A stretch of 41,012 bases of DNA from Tannerella sp. (lineage in GTDB: Bacteria > Bacteroidota > Bacteroidia > Bacteroidales > Tannerellaceae): NCBI GenBank assembly GCA_031272455.1, contig JAISTS010000077.1, positions 1-41,012 on the forward strand. The letters are read 5' to 3'. Both the position numbers and the translations under genes were made by a program. The notes below the pieces were generated by a model. It had not been told where the DNA came from. It ran no database searches and was given only the letters and a program-made list of their open reading frames with translations. Positions 34,048-41,012 of the stretch are shown here, piece after piece (the first letter of the stretch is position 1; each line of letters begins with the position of its first letter).

Positions 34048-34169
34048 AATTTTGTTCCTTTATTAATGATACATTCCGAATGATTCAGCCGCAAAATTAC
34101 AAAAAATATTTTAAAAATCACGCTTTTGGTCATTATTTTTTGTTTTTTCGATGCAATCTGCTCGAAATT

Positions 34170-35063
34170 TCAGCTTTTCAGGGTCGCGAACGCCTTGCCC
34201 ATCGAGCGGATAATGTCGCCTGCGACGAGGCTTTCCTGCGAAGCTTCAGCCGCTGCGATGTCGCCCGCCAAGCCGTGCAGATAGACGCCCGTAACGGCTG
34301 CCTGCTCAGGTTCGTAGCCCTGCGCCAGCAATCCGAGTATAATACCTGTCAGGACGTCGCCGCTGCCTGCCGTCGCCATGCCGGGGTTGCCGGTCGTGTT
34401 GAATCGCACTTTGCCTGCGCCGGTGCAAACGGCTGTGTATGCACCTTTCAGCACGATATTGATACGATAACGGGCAGCCATCGCAACAGCTTTATTTATC
34501 CGCTCGCCGACGGAGACGCTCGCGCCCACCAGTCGGTCGAACTCGCCCGCATGTGGCGTCAAAACCGTGTTCGCAGGCAAGATATCGAGCATCCGGCTGT
34601 TATGCGCAAGGATGGTGATTGCATCTGCGTCGATCACAAGCGGCTGTGTGGCAGTGCAAAGCAGCGTTTCGAGCGCTCGACGTGCCGTTTCGCCGATTCC
34701 GATTGCCGGTCCGATGCCGACAGCCTGATAGCGTGCGATGTCGGGCAAGGTCGAGATGCTGTCGCTATCGTGGTCGAGGCTCAGCATCGCTTCGGGAACG
34801 GCTGTCTGGAGGATAATCTCGCCGCATTGCGGGATATGCACCGTCAGCAGCCCTGCTCCGCTGCGCAAACAGGCTTTGGCAGCCAGCACTGCGGCGCCCA
34901 TCCTGCACCTGCCGCCCGCCATCAGCAAAGCGTGTCCGAACGTGCCTTTGTGCGCAAATTCGGGACGCTCGCGAAGGCTCATCCGCACGGCATCGCTGTC
35001 GGTAATCGTATAATCCACATCGCCCAAGTCGCTTATCTTATTCGCATTAAACATTTTATCCAT
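34170..35063 (-). CDS. nnrD: ADP-dependent NAD(P)H-hydrate dehydratase, stand-alone
   Basis: Repairs hydrated NAD(P)H using ADP (or ATP). The 297 residues form the ribokinase-like YjeF C-terminal domain: FAHKGTFGHALLMAGG, GPAIGIGETARRALE, LTPHAGEFDRL, and the catalytic GNPGMATAGSGDVLTG. In most Bacteroidales this domain is fused behind the epimerase NnrE in a protein of about 500 residues. Here only a 35-residue stub like the inter-domain linker precedes it, and the 100 bases upstream leave no room for the epimerase. ATG 35063 is chosen; the codon at 35075 is GTG, and ATG 35054 is also possible. Confidence 0.88.
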   Translation of the reverse strand: MDKMFNANKISDLGDVDYTITDSDAVRMSLRERPEFAHKGTFGHALLMAGGRCRMGAAVLAAKACLRSGAGLLTVHIPQCGEIILQTAVPEAMLSLDHDSDSISTLPDIARYQAVGIGPAIGIGETARRALETLLCTATQPLVIDADAITILAHNSRMLDILPANTVLTPHAGEFDRLVGASVSVGERINKAVAMAARYRINIVLKGAYTAVCTGAGKVRFNTTGNPGMATAGSGDVLTGIILGLLAQGYEPEQAAVTGVYLHGLAGDIAAAEASQESLVAGDIIRSMGKAFATLKS

Positions 35064-35138
35064 ATCATTTGACACTTTGACAAGCCAAAATTACGGATTT
35101 TTTTTAACTGATTTGCTTTCTGATTGCTAAAATTTGTG

Positions 35139-35146
35139 TAAGTTTG
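35139..35146 (+). promoter_or_regulatory. -7 box before hpt
   Basis: TAAGTTTG fits TAnnTTTG. A TTTG at 35112-35115 is a little far (23 bases). Transcription would start near 35153, which rules out the TTG at 35134 as start codon and supports ATG 35173. The hpt-adk-obgE genes probably share it. Confidence 0.4.
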
Positions 35147-35172
35147 CCCCTCTAAAGACTAATTTTTTTCGG

Positions 35173-35718
35173 ATGAATGATATCATCAGACTGAAAGACA
35201 GAGACTTTGAACTGTATATCGGCGAGGCTGCCATTGTTGGCGCCATTGAGCGTATGGCTGTTGAAATTGAACGCGATATGAGCGGACGCGATCCGCTGTT
35301 TGTCGGTATTCTCAACGGCGCGTATATGTTTGCCGCCGAGCTGATGAGCAAGCTGTCGCCGTCGTACGAGCTGACTTTTGCCGCCTATTCGTCGTATCGC
35401 GGCACGCAATCCGAGGGAAAGGTCAAAGAGCTGCTGCCGGTCAGGGGCGACACCGCCGGACGCACCGTCATACTGCTTGAAGATGTGGTTGACACGGGTC
35501 TGACGATGCAATACGTGATGAGCAAGCTGCGCGAGTCGGGCGCTACCGATGTGCGTCTGGCTACTATGCTGCTCAAACCCGATGCGTTGCAATGCGACCT
35601 GCAACCCGACTATGTCGGTATGGAAATCAGCAACGACTTCATCGTCGGCTTCGGACTTGATTATGATGGCGCAGGACGCTCATCGCGAGATATTTACAAA
35701 ATTATAAAACATAAATAA
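35173..35718 (+). CDS. hpt: Hypoxanthine phosphoribosyltransferase
   Basis: Salvages hypoxanthine (and often guanine) to IMP/GMP with PRPP in the cytoplasm. The 181 residues from ATG 35173 show the family order: PLFVGILNGAYMFAAELM, the flexible loop YSSYRGTQSEGKVKEL, and the PRPP motif VILLEDVVDTGLTM with Glu103, Asp104 and Asp107. The C-terminal DYVGMEISNDFIVGFGLDYDG is standard. It lies 17 bases before adk. Confidence 0.93.
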   Translation: MNDIIRLKDRDFELYIGEAAIVGAIERMAVEIERDMSGRDPLFVGILNGAYMFAAELMSKLSPSYELTFAAYSSYRGTQSEGKVKELLPVRGDTAGRTVILLEDVVDTGLTMQYVMSKLRESGATDVRLATMLLKPDALQCDLQPDYVGMEISNDFIVGFGLDYDGAGRSSRDIYKIIKHK

Positions 35719-35735
35719 AAAGAAAAGGAAAACCT

Positions 35736-36308
35736 ATGACGAATATTGTAATTTTTGGCGCTCCCGGTTCGGGCAAAGGCACTCAGAGCCAGTTAATGAT
35801 TGACAAATACGGTCTGGATTATATATCGACCGGTAATGTGCTGCGCGAGGCTATCAAAGCGGGCAGCGAACTTGGCAAACAGGCTAAAGGCTATATGGAC
35901 AAAGGGAAACTCGTGCCGGACGACCTTATAATCAAGCTTATAGCTGATTTTTTAGACAGCAATCCCGACTCCAAAGGCGTCATATTCGACGGATTTCCGC
36001 GCACCATACCTCAGGCGCTGGCATTGAAGGAACTGTTGAACGAACGCGACACGGACGTATCCGTAATGCTCGATTTACAGGTTGAAGACGAGGAACTTAT
36101 CAACCGCCTGCTCGAACGGGGCAAGATTTCGGGACGTACGGACGACAATCTCGACACTATCAAGGCTCGCCTTGACGTTTATCACACACAGACGGCTCCG
36201 CTTGCCACACACTACATCGGCGAAGGCAAGCGCGTGGCGATAAAAGGCATCGGAACGATTGAAGAAATATTCAGCCGTATCGACGAGGCTGTCGCCAAGT
36301 TGCTATAA
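35736..36308 (+). CDS. adk: Adenylate kinase
   Basis: Interconverts AMP, ADP and ATP. 190 residues with P-loop GAPGSGKGT (Lys14), the AMP-binding [10 protein letters not shown], and [10 protein letters not shown]. It is the short-lid form: [12 protein letters not shown] replaces the zinc-type lid. The start is supported by AAAAGGAAAA eleven bases upstream. The gene order hpt-adk-obgE is known in Bacteroidales; gaps of 17 and 11 bases imply one mRNA. Confidence 0.95.
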   Translation: MTNIVIFGAPGSGKGTQSQLMIDKYGLDYISTGNVLREAIKAGSELGKQAKGYMDKGKLVPDDLIIKLIADFLDSNPDSKGVIFDGFPRTIPQALALKELLNERDTDVSVMLDLQVEDEELINRLLERGKISGRTDDNLDTIKARLDVYHTQTAPLATHYIGEGKRVAIKGIGTIEEIFSRIDEAVAKLL

Positions 36309-36319
36309 ATAAAACGTTT

Positions 36320-37384
36320 ATGTCCGAATCCAATTTCGTCGATTACGTAAAAATTTATTGCCGTTCGGGAAGTGGCGGCGCCGGTTCTACGCATTTCCGG
36401 CGCGAGAAATATATCCCCAAAGGCGGTCCCGACGGTGGCGACGGCGGTCGCGGCGGACACGTCTATCTTCGCGCCAACCGCAATCTCTGGACGCTGCTGC
36501 ACCTCAAATACGAGCGCCACGTCTTTGCCACATCGGGCGAAAGCGGCAGCGCCAAACGCAGCACGGGCAAAGACGGTGAAGACCGCTATATCGAAGTGCC
36601 CTGCGGAACGGTGGTGCACGACGCCGAAACGGGCGAATATATCTGCGACGTAACCGACGACGGACAGACCGTAATGCTGCTTCGCGGCGGCAAGGGCGGA
36701 CGGGGTAACACGCATTTCAAGACGGCGACAAATCAGGCTCCACGCTATGCTCAGCCGGGCGAACCTTGCGAAGAACGCGCTGTCATCCTGCAACTTAAGC
36801 TGCTCGCCGACGTTGGTCTGGTGGGCTTTCCCAACGCCGGCAAATCGACGCTACTGTCGGTCGTATCAGCCGCCAAACCCAAAATCGCCGACTATCCTTT
36901 TACGACGCTGGAGCCTAATCTCGGTATGGTGCAGTATCGCGACAACCGCTCGTTTGTGATGGCTGACATTCCGGGTATCATCGAAGGGGCATCCGAAGGT
37001 AAAGGGCTGGGATTGCGCTTTTTGAGGCATATCGAACGTAACTCGCTGCTGCTCTTTATGATACCTTCGACGGCTAAGCATATCGACAAAGAATACAAAA
37101 TCCTCGACCGCGAACTTGTCCGCTACAATCCCGAACTTGCAGGCAAAAATCGCGTTATTGCTATCACAAAAACAGATTTATCGGACGCAAAAGAACTGTC
37201 TGCACTGAAAAAAACTCTGCCCAAAGGCATACCAAGCGTAATGATTTCAGCCGTTACCAATTCCGGCATTACGGAACTGAAAGACCTGCTCTGGACCGAA
37301 CTTAACCGCGAAACGTTCCACGACGCCGACGAAATTATCCGGCGCGATATGGATTTGTCAAATGGAGAGGATGAGGACGTTTAG
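36320..37384 (+). CDS. obgE: Obg family GTPase ObgE/CgtA
   Basis: An essential GTPase in 50S ribosome assembly and stress response. 354 residues: the Gly-rich Obg fold (about 1-158: [41 protein letters not shown]) followed by the G domain. G1 is GFPNAGKST with Lys175, G3 is [16 protein letters not shown], and G4 is TKTD in place of NKxD. G4 variants with Thr are common in related genomes. The C-terminal Obg extension is short and acidic (SNGEDEDV). The stop overlaps the argD stop by four bases. Confidence 0.95.
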   Translation: MSESNFVDYVKIYCRSGSGGAGSTHFRREKYIPKGGPDGGDGGRGGHVYLRANRNLWTLLHLKYERHVFATSGESGSAKRSTGKDGEDRYIEVPCGTVVHDAETGEYICDVTDDGQTVMLLRGGKGGRGNTHFKTATNQAPRYAQPGEPCEERAVILQLKLLADVGLVGFPNAGKSTLLSVVSAAKPKIADYPFTTLEPNLGMVQYRDNRSFVMADIPGIIEGASEGKGLGLRFLRHIERNSLLLFMIPSTAKHIDKEYKILDRELVRYNPELAGKNRVIAITKTDLSDAKELSALKKTLPKGIPSVMISAVTNSGITELKDLLWTELNRETFHDADEIIRRDMDLSNGEDEDV

Positions 37385-38511
37385 CCGGCAGACAGCGCCC
37401 TCTTGAACCGTACAATAAACTCTTCAGCCAACTCGTGCGTCAGGCACAGAGGCGGCAAAAGACGGATGGTGCCGATACCCGCTACGCCCGTGAAAACTTT
37501 TTCGTCGAACAGCAGGCGATTGCGCAGTTCCTTTATCGGATAGTCGAAATCTATTCCTATCATCAGCCCGCGCCCGCGCACTTCGGTAATGCCGGAGATG
37601 GTTTTCAGCTCGGTGCGCAAATATTCACCCACAGTAGCTGCGTTTTCTATCAGCTTTTCCTGTTCAATTATATCGAGTACGGCTATTGCTGCGGCGCAGG
37701 CAAGATGATTGCCGCCGAAAGTGGTGCCCAGCATACCGTAAAATGGCTTAAACATCGGACTTATCAGCACAGCGCCCATCGGGAAACCGTTGGCTATGCC
37801 TTTAGCGACTGTGATAACATCGGGACGTATATCGGCGTACTGATGCGCGAAGAATTTCCCGCTGCGCCCGTATCCCGACTGTATCTCGTCGAGGATAAGA
37901 CATACGCCGTATTGAGTACAGAGGCTGCGCAGAGTGCGGAAAAAATCGTCGTCCGGCTGACGTATGCCGCCTACACCCTGTATGCCCTCGATGATGACAG
38001 ACGAGACGTCGCCTTTCTTCAGCTCTTCTTCGACAATAGCAGGCTCGTTGAACGGCAGATAGGTAACCGGAAAGCCTTCGTTGATGGGAGCGATGATAGC
38101 GGGATTGTCTGTTACGCGAACTGCCGCAGAGGTGCGTCCGTGAAACGATTTCTTAAACGCAACGACACGCTTGCGTCCGTTATGAAACGAGGCGAGTTTG
38201 AGGGCGTTCTCGTTGGCTTCGGCGCCGGTATTTATCAGAAAGAGCGAATAATCGTCATAGCCGCTTGCACGTCCGAGCTTGTCTGCCAGCGTATGTTGCA
38301 GGCTGTTGACAACGGAGTTTGAATAGAAACCAAGATTGTGCAACTGTCGCGTTATCGCTTCGATATACGCAGGATGACTGTGCCCGACGGATATGACGGC
38401 ATGTCCGCCGTAGAGGTCGAGATATTCGTTTCCTTTGGAATCCCATACGTGGCAGCCTTTGCCGCGAACAATTTCTATATCGAAGAGGGGAAAAACGTCG
38501 AAGAGGGTCAT
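37381..38511 (-). CDS. argD: Acetylornithine/succinylornithine aminotransferase
   Basis: A class-III PLP aminotransferase of arginine biosynthesis. 376 residues with [18 protein letters not shown], the phosphate-binding [24 protein letters not shown], the PLP Asp208 in [14 protein letters not shown], and Lys237 in [11 protein letters not shown]. It follows argC by 41 bases. In some Bacteroidota the pathway uses N-succinyl intermediates; the sequence alone does not tell which acyl group is used. Confidence 0.93.
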   Translation of the reverse strand: MTLFDVFPLFDIEIVRGKGCHVWDSKGNEYLDLYGGHAVISVGHSHPAYIEAITRQLHNLGFYSNSVVNSLQHTLADKLGRASGYDDYSLFLINTGAEANENALKLASFHNGRKRVVAFKKSFHGRTSAAVRVTDNPAIIAPINEGFPVTYLPFNEPAIVEEELKKGDVSSVIIEGIQGVGGIRQPDDDFFRTLRSLCTQYGVCLILDEIQSGYGRSGKFFAHQYADIRPDVITVAKGIANGFPMGAVLISPMFKPFYGMLGTTFGGNHLACAAAIAVLDIIEQEKLIENAATVGEYLRTELKTISGITEVRGRGLMIGIDFDYPIKELRNRLLFDEKVFTGVAGIGTIRLLPPLCLTHELAEEFIVRFKRALSAG

Positions 38512-38520
38512 AATTATTTG

Positions 38521-38543
38521 TAGTAAGTAATTAGTAGTAAGTA
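38521..38543. repeat. Short direct repeat between argC and argD
   Basis: TAGTAAGTA occurs at 38521-38529 and 38535-38543, 14 bases apart, in an AT-rich gap of 41 bases. It leaves no room for other signals between the two coding regions. Confidence 0.4.
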
Positions 38544-38552
38544 GATGATCTT

Positions 38553-39521
38553 TTAAAAGGCTGAGGGTTTGAGGTGAAGCCCGACGGTTTCTTCGAGATT
38601 AAACATCAGGTTCATATTATGCACCGCTTGCCCGCTGGCGCCTTTCAAGAGGTTGTCGATGACAGACGTAACTAACAGCATATCATCTTTTTTATGGAGA
38701 TGCAGCAGGCATTTGTTCGTGTTCACGACTTGCTTCAAATCGGGCGCTTTGTCGGTTATGAACGTGAACGAATGGTCGTCGTAGTAGGTCTCGTATATCT
38801 TTATCAACTCGTCAAGCTCGACAAGGCATTTCGTATAGACAGTAGCGAAGATGCCACGTGTGAAACAGCCGCGCACGGGGATAAACCAGAGTCCGCTCTC
38901 AAAGCTGTTTTGCAGCTGAACAAGGCTTTGGCGTATCTCGGCAAGATGCTGATGTTCAAACGGTTTATAGATAGAGATATTATCGTTGCGCCAGCTGAAA
39001 TGCGAGGTATCCGAAGGCTTTACACCTGCGCCTGTAGAGCCTGTTATAGCGTTGATATGCAGATCGTTAGTCAGCATCAGATGCTTGGCAAGCGGCAGCA
39101 CAGCCAGCTGGATAGCAGTGGCGAAACAGCCCGGATTAGCCGTATATTGAGCGCTGCAGATAGCTCGACGGTTCAGTTCCGGCAGTCCGTAAACGAAGGC
39201 GTGGTCGGGCGCAGCAATGCGGTAGTCGGTGCTGAGGTCGATAACTTTAAGCCTCTCCGGCAGCACATGACTTTCCATAAAACGCCGAGTATCACCGTGC
39301 GCCGAGCAGCAAAACAGCAGGTCGATTTCATCCATCGGGACATTGTTCGAGAACGTCATATCCGTTTCGCCATACAGTCCGGCGTGAACCGACGACAGCC
39401 GGTTGCCCGCATTGCTGTTGCTGTTCACAAAAGCAATTTCGACGTCAGGATGATTGAGCAACAGCCGTATAAGCTCACCCGCCGTATATCCGGCTCCACC
39501 AATTATTCCGGTTCGTATCAT
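38553..39521 (-). CDS. argC: N-acetyl-gamma-glutamyl-phosphate reductase
   Basis: Reduces the acyl-glutamyl phosphate to the semialdehyde in arginine biosynthesis with NADPH. 322 residues: Rossmann start IRTGIIGGAGYTAGELIRLLLNHP, catalytic Cys132 in NPGCFATA, and the GSTGAGVKPSDTSHFSWR segment. First gene of an argC-argD operon. A TATCTTTG box on the minus strand (39549-39542) is a likely -7 element, giving a leader of about 14 bases, but no TTG at the right distance is seen. Confidence 0.95.
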   Translation of the reverse strand: MIRTGIIGGAGYTAGELIRLLLNHPDVEIAFVNSNSNAGNRLSSVHAGLYGETDMTFSNNVPMDEIDLLFCCSAHGDTRRFMESHVLPERLKVIDLSTDYRIAAPDHAFVYGLPELNRRAICSAQYTANPGCFATAIQLAVLPLAKHLMLTNDLHINAITGSTGAGVKPSDTSHFSWRNDNISIYKPFEHQHLAEIRQSLVQLQNSFESGLWFIPVRGCFTRGIFATVYTKCLVELDELIKIYETYYDDHSFTFITDKAPDLKQVVNTNKCLLHLHKKDDMLLVTSVIDNLLKGASGQAVHNMNLMFNLEETVGLHLKPSAF

Positions 39522-39598
39522 ACGATAATTCTATTACGGCACAAAGATACTGACTTTTTGAGAAAACATAGACTGTCGCAGAGTTTTTTTTCAGATAC

Positions 39599-39630
39599 TT
39601 TGCAAATTTCGCAAAACATTCATATCTTTG
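39599..39630 (+). promoter_or_regulatory. araA promoter
   Basis: TTTG (39599-39602), 20 bases, TATCTTTG (39623-39630), 27 bases before ATG 39658. The box is divergent from the argC promoter, about 75 bases apart. No clear operator for an arabinose regulator is seen. Confidence 0.65.
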
Positions 39631-39657
39631 CCAAAAATAATTTTAAATAATAAAACT

Positions 39658-41012
39658 ATGGCATACAACGATTTAGAAATCAGATTTATCACGGGAGCGC
39701 AACTCCTGTATGGCGGCGACGCTGTCGTCGCGGTGGACGCTCATTCCGCCGAAATAGTCAAGGGACTGAACGATTCAGGCGCTCTGCCCTTGAAAGTTGT
39801 TTACAAAGGGACGGTCAACTCTGCCGCCGAGGTATCTCAGGCATTTGCGGAGGCAGACAACGACCCCCGCTGCGCCGGCGTCATCACGTGGATGCACACC
39901 TTCTCGCCGGCGAAGATGTGGATACACGGCTTGAAGAACTACCGCAAGCCGCTGCTGCACCTCCACACGCAGTATAACGAGAAGATACCATGGTCGGAGA
40001 TAGACATGGACTTTATGAACCTCAACCAGTCGGCGCATGGCGACCGCGAGTTCGGCTTCATCACCAGCCGTCTGCGCAAGCCCCGCAAGGTCGTTGTAGG
40101 CTATTGGAAAGACGCCTCCACGCAGGCAAAGATAGCCGTCTGGATGCGCGTTTGCGCTGCTTGGGCAGATGCTCAGTCGATGCGTATCATCCGTTTCGGC
40201 GACAATATGAACAACGTAGCCGTAACCGACGGCGACAAGGTAGAAGCCGAAATACGTTTGGGCTATCACGTTGATAATGCGCCTATTGCGACGCTTGTGC
40301 CATACGTCGAGGCGGTAACGGAAGCAGAGATAGACGCCTTAATAGCCGAATACTCAAAGCAGTACGACTTTGCCGACGACTGCAAGCCCGGCGCCGACAA
40401 GCACCAATACGTCCGCGACGCCGCCGCACAGGAAATAGGTCTGCGCCGCTTCCTCGAAGACAAGGGCGCTAAGGCGTTCACTACCAGTTTCGACGAACTC
40501 GAAGGCATGAAGCAGTTGATGGGCTTTGCCTCGCAGCGCCTGATGGCGGAAGGCTACGGCTTCGGCGCCGAAGGCGACTGGAAGACCGCCGCCTTAGTAC
40601 GCACGATGTGGGTCATGGGTCAGGGGCTGCCCGGCGGACAGTCGTTCCTCGAAGACTATACGCTCAACTTCGACGGCGCCAACTCGTCAATCCTTCAGGC
40701 GCACATGCTCGAAATCAATCCCGAAATAGCCGCCAAACGCCCGCGCATAGAGGTACATTTCCTCGGCATAGGCGACGCCCGCACCTGCGCCCGCCTCGTC
40801 TTTCAGGCACATCCGGGCGACGGCATAGCAGCCACCCTTGTTGATATGGGCAATCGTTTCCGTATGCTTGTCAACAAAGTGAAAGTGATTGAGCCGCAGC
40901 CGCTTCCCAAACTGCCCGTAGCCTGCGCGCTGTGGATACCGCAGCCCGACTTCGAGGTCGGCGCCGGAGCATGGATACTTGCCGGCGGCACCCACCACTC
41001 AAGTTTCTCGTA
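39658..41012 (+). CDS. araA: L-arabinose isomerase, 3' end cut by the window
   Basis: Isomerises L-arabinose to L-ribulose with Mn2+. The first 451 codons are present; full-length proteins have about 500. It aligns along its whole length with the E. coli enzyme as I recall it: CAGVITWMHTFSPAKMWIHGL, HLHTQYNEKIPWSEIDMDFM, RFGDNMNNVAVTDGDKVEA, GYGFGAEGDWKTAA. Metal and catalytic residues are Glu305, Glu332 (FLEDYT), His349 (QAHMLE) and His447 (GGTHHS). No kinase (araB) or epimerase (araD) gene precedes it; they could follow beyond the edge. Confidence 0.95.
   Translation, partial: MAYNDLEIRFITGAQLLYGGDAVVAVDAHSAEIVKGLNDSGALPLKVVYKGTVNSAAEVSQAFAEADNDPRCAGVITWMHTFSPAKMWIHGLKNYRKPLLHLHTQYNEKIPWSEIDMDFMNLNQSAHGDREFGFITSRLRKPRKVVVGYWKDASTQAKIAVWMRVCAAWADAQSMRIIRFGDNMNNVAVTDGDKVEAEIRLGYHVDNAPIATLVPYVEAVTEAEIDALIAEYSKQYDFADDCKPGADKHQYVRDAAAQEIGLRRFLEDKGAKAFTTSFDELEGMKQLMGFASQRLMAEGYGFGAEGDWKTAALVRTMWVMGQGLPGGQSFLEDYTLNFDGANSSILQAHMLEINPEIAAKRPRIEVHFLGIGDARTCARLVFQAHPGDGIAATLVDMGNRFRMLVNKVKVIEPQPLPKLPVACALWIPQPDFEVGAGAWILAGGTHHSSFS

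Noticed and set aside
34080-35072. Long plus-strand open frame opposite nnrD
   Set aside because: The minus-strand product has all catalytic motifs; the plus-strand translation is Arg/Cys/His-rich with no family features.

Overview
The window looks like chromosome of a Bacteroidales (Bacteroidota) bacterium. The evidence is Bacteroidota promoters throughout (TTG, then about 19-20 bases, then TAnnTTTG, very often TACCTTTG or TATCTTTG), almost no Shine-Dalgarno sites, a SusC/SusD pair, many lipoproteins, an OmpP1/FadL porin, and RNase Y next to ZapA. Genus cannot be read from the sequence. I see no tRNA, rRNA, CRISPR array or insertion sequence.

Bases 1 to about 4700 are the right-hand part of an integrated mobile element that continues past the left edge. 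Reading leftwards it carries a tyrosine integrase, a 455-residue unknown protein, a strong terminator, an excisionase-like helix-turn-helix protein, a 172-residue unknown protein, and the start of a probable rolling-circle (phage gene II/X-like) replication protein. The integrase has a clean promoter overlapped by an inverted repeat. Upstream lies an 11-base-phased array of the same GGTAACAAA word, which I read as integrase or attachment-site control DNA. Bases 4289-5141 are the only gene-free stretch over 300 bases.

Bases 5142-10700 hold a lipoprotein GH95 fucosidase, which contains an in-frame 11-bp palindrome. Convergent to it run alanine dehydrogenase, a DUF6454 lipoprotein and an EutC (ethanolamine ammonia-lyase small subunit) with no EutB in view. 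Bases 10831-20466 pair two secreted peptidase-like enzymes (M28 and S15/CocE) with a convergent susC-susD-tlpA operon. Together they look like a peptide-acquisition locus, with alanine dehydrogenase as a possible catabolic outlet.

Bases 20600-29700 hold an ECF sigma factor with a 58-residue downstream gene, a FadL-like porin, an aromatic/glycine- and serine/arginine-rich secreted protein, a ThuA-domain lipoprotein divergent from a small outer-membrane protein, a sodium/solute symporter and an alpha/beta hydrolase.

Bases 29835-41012 are mostly housekeeping: a YbiT-like ABC-F protein whose second ATPase site is degenerate, a coiled-coil protein-zapA-rny cluster, a small winged-helix protein, a stand-alone NAD(P)H-hydrate dehydratase, hpt-adk-obgE, argC-argD, and the first 451 codons of araA.

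The strongest candidates for something undescribed are the left-hand element, the palindrome inside the fucosidase gene, the degenerate ABC-F protein, and the small proteins of unknown role.
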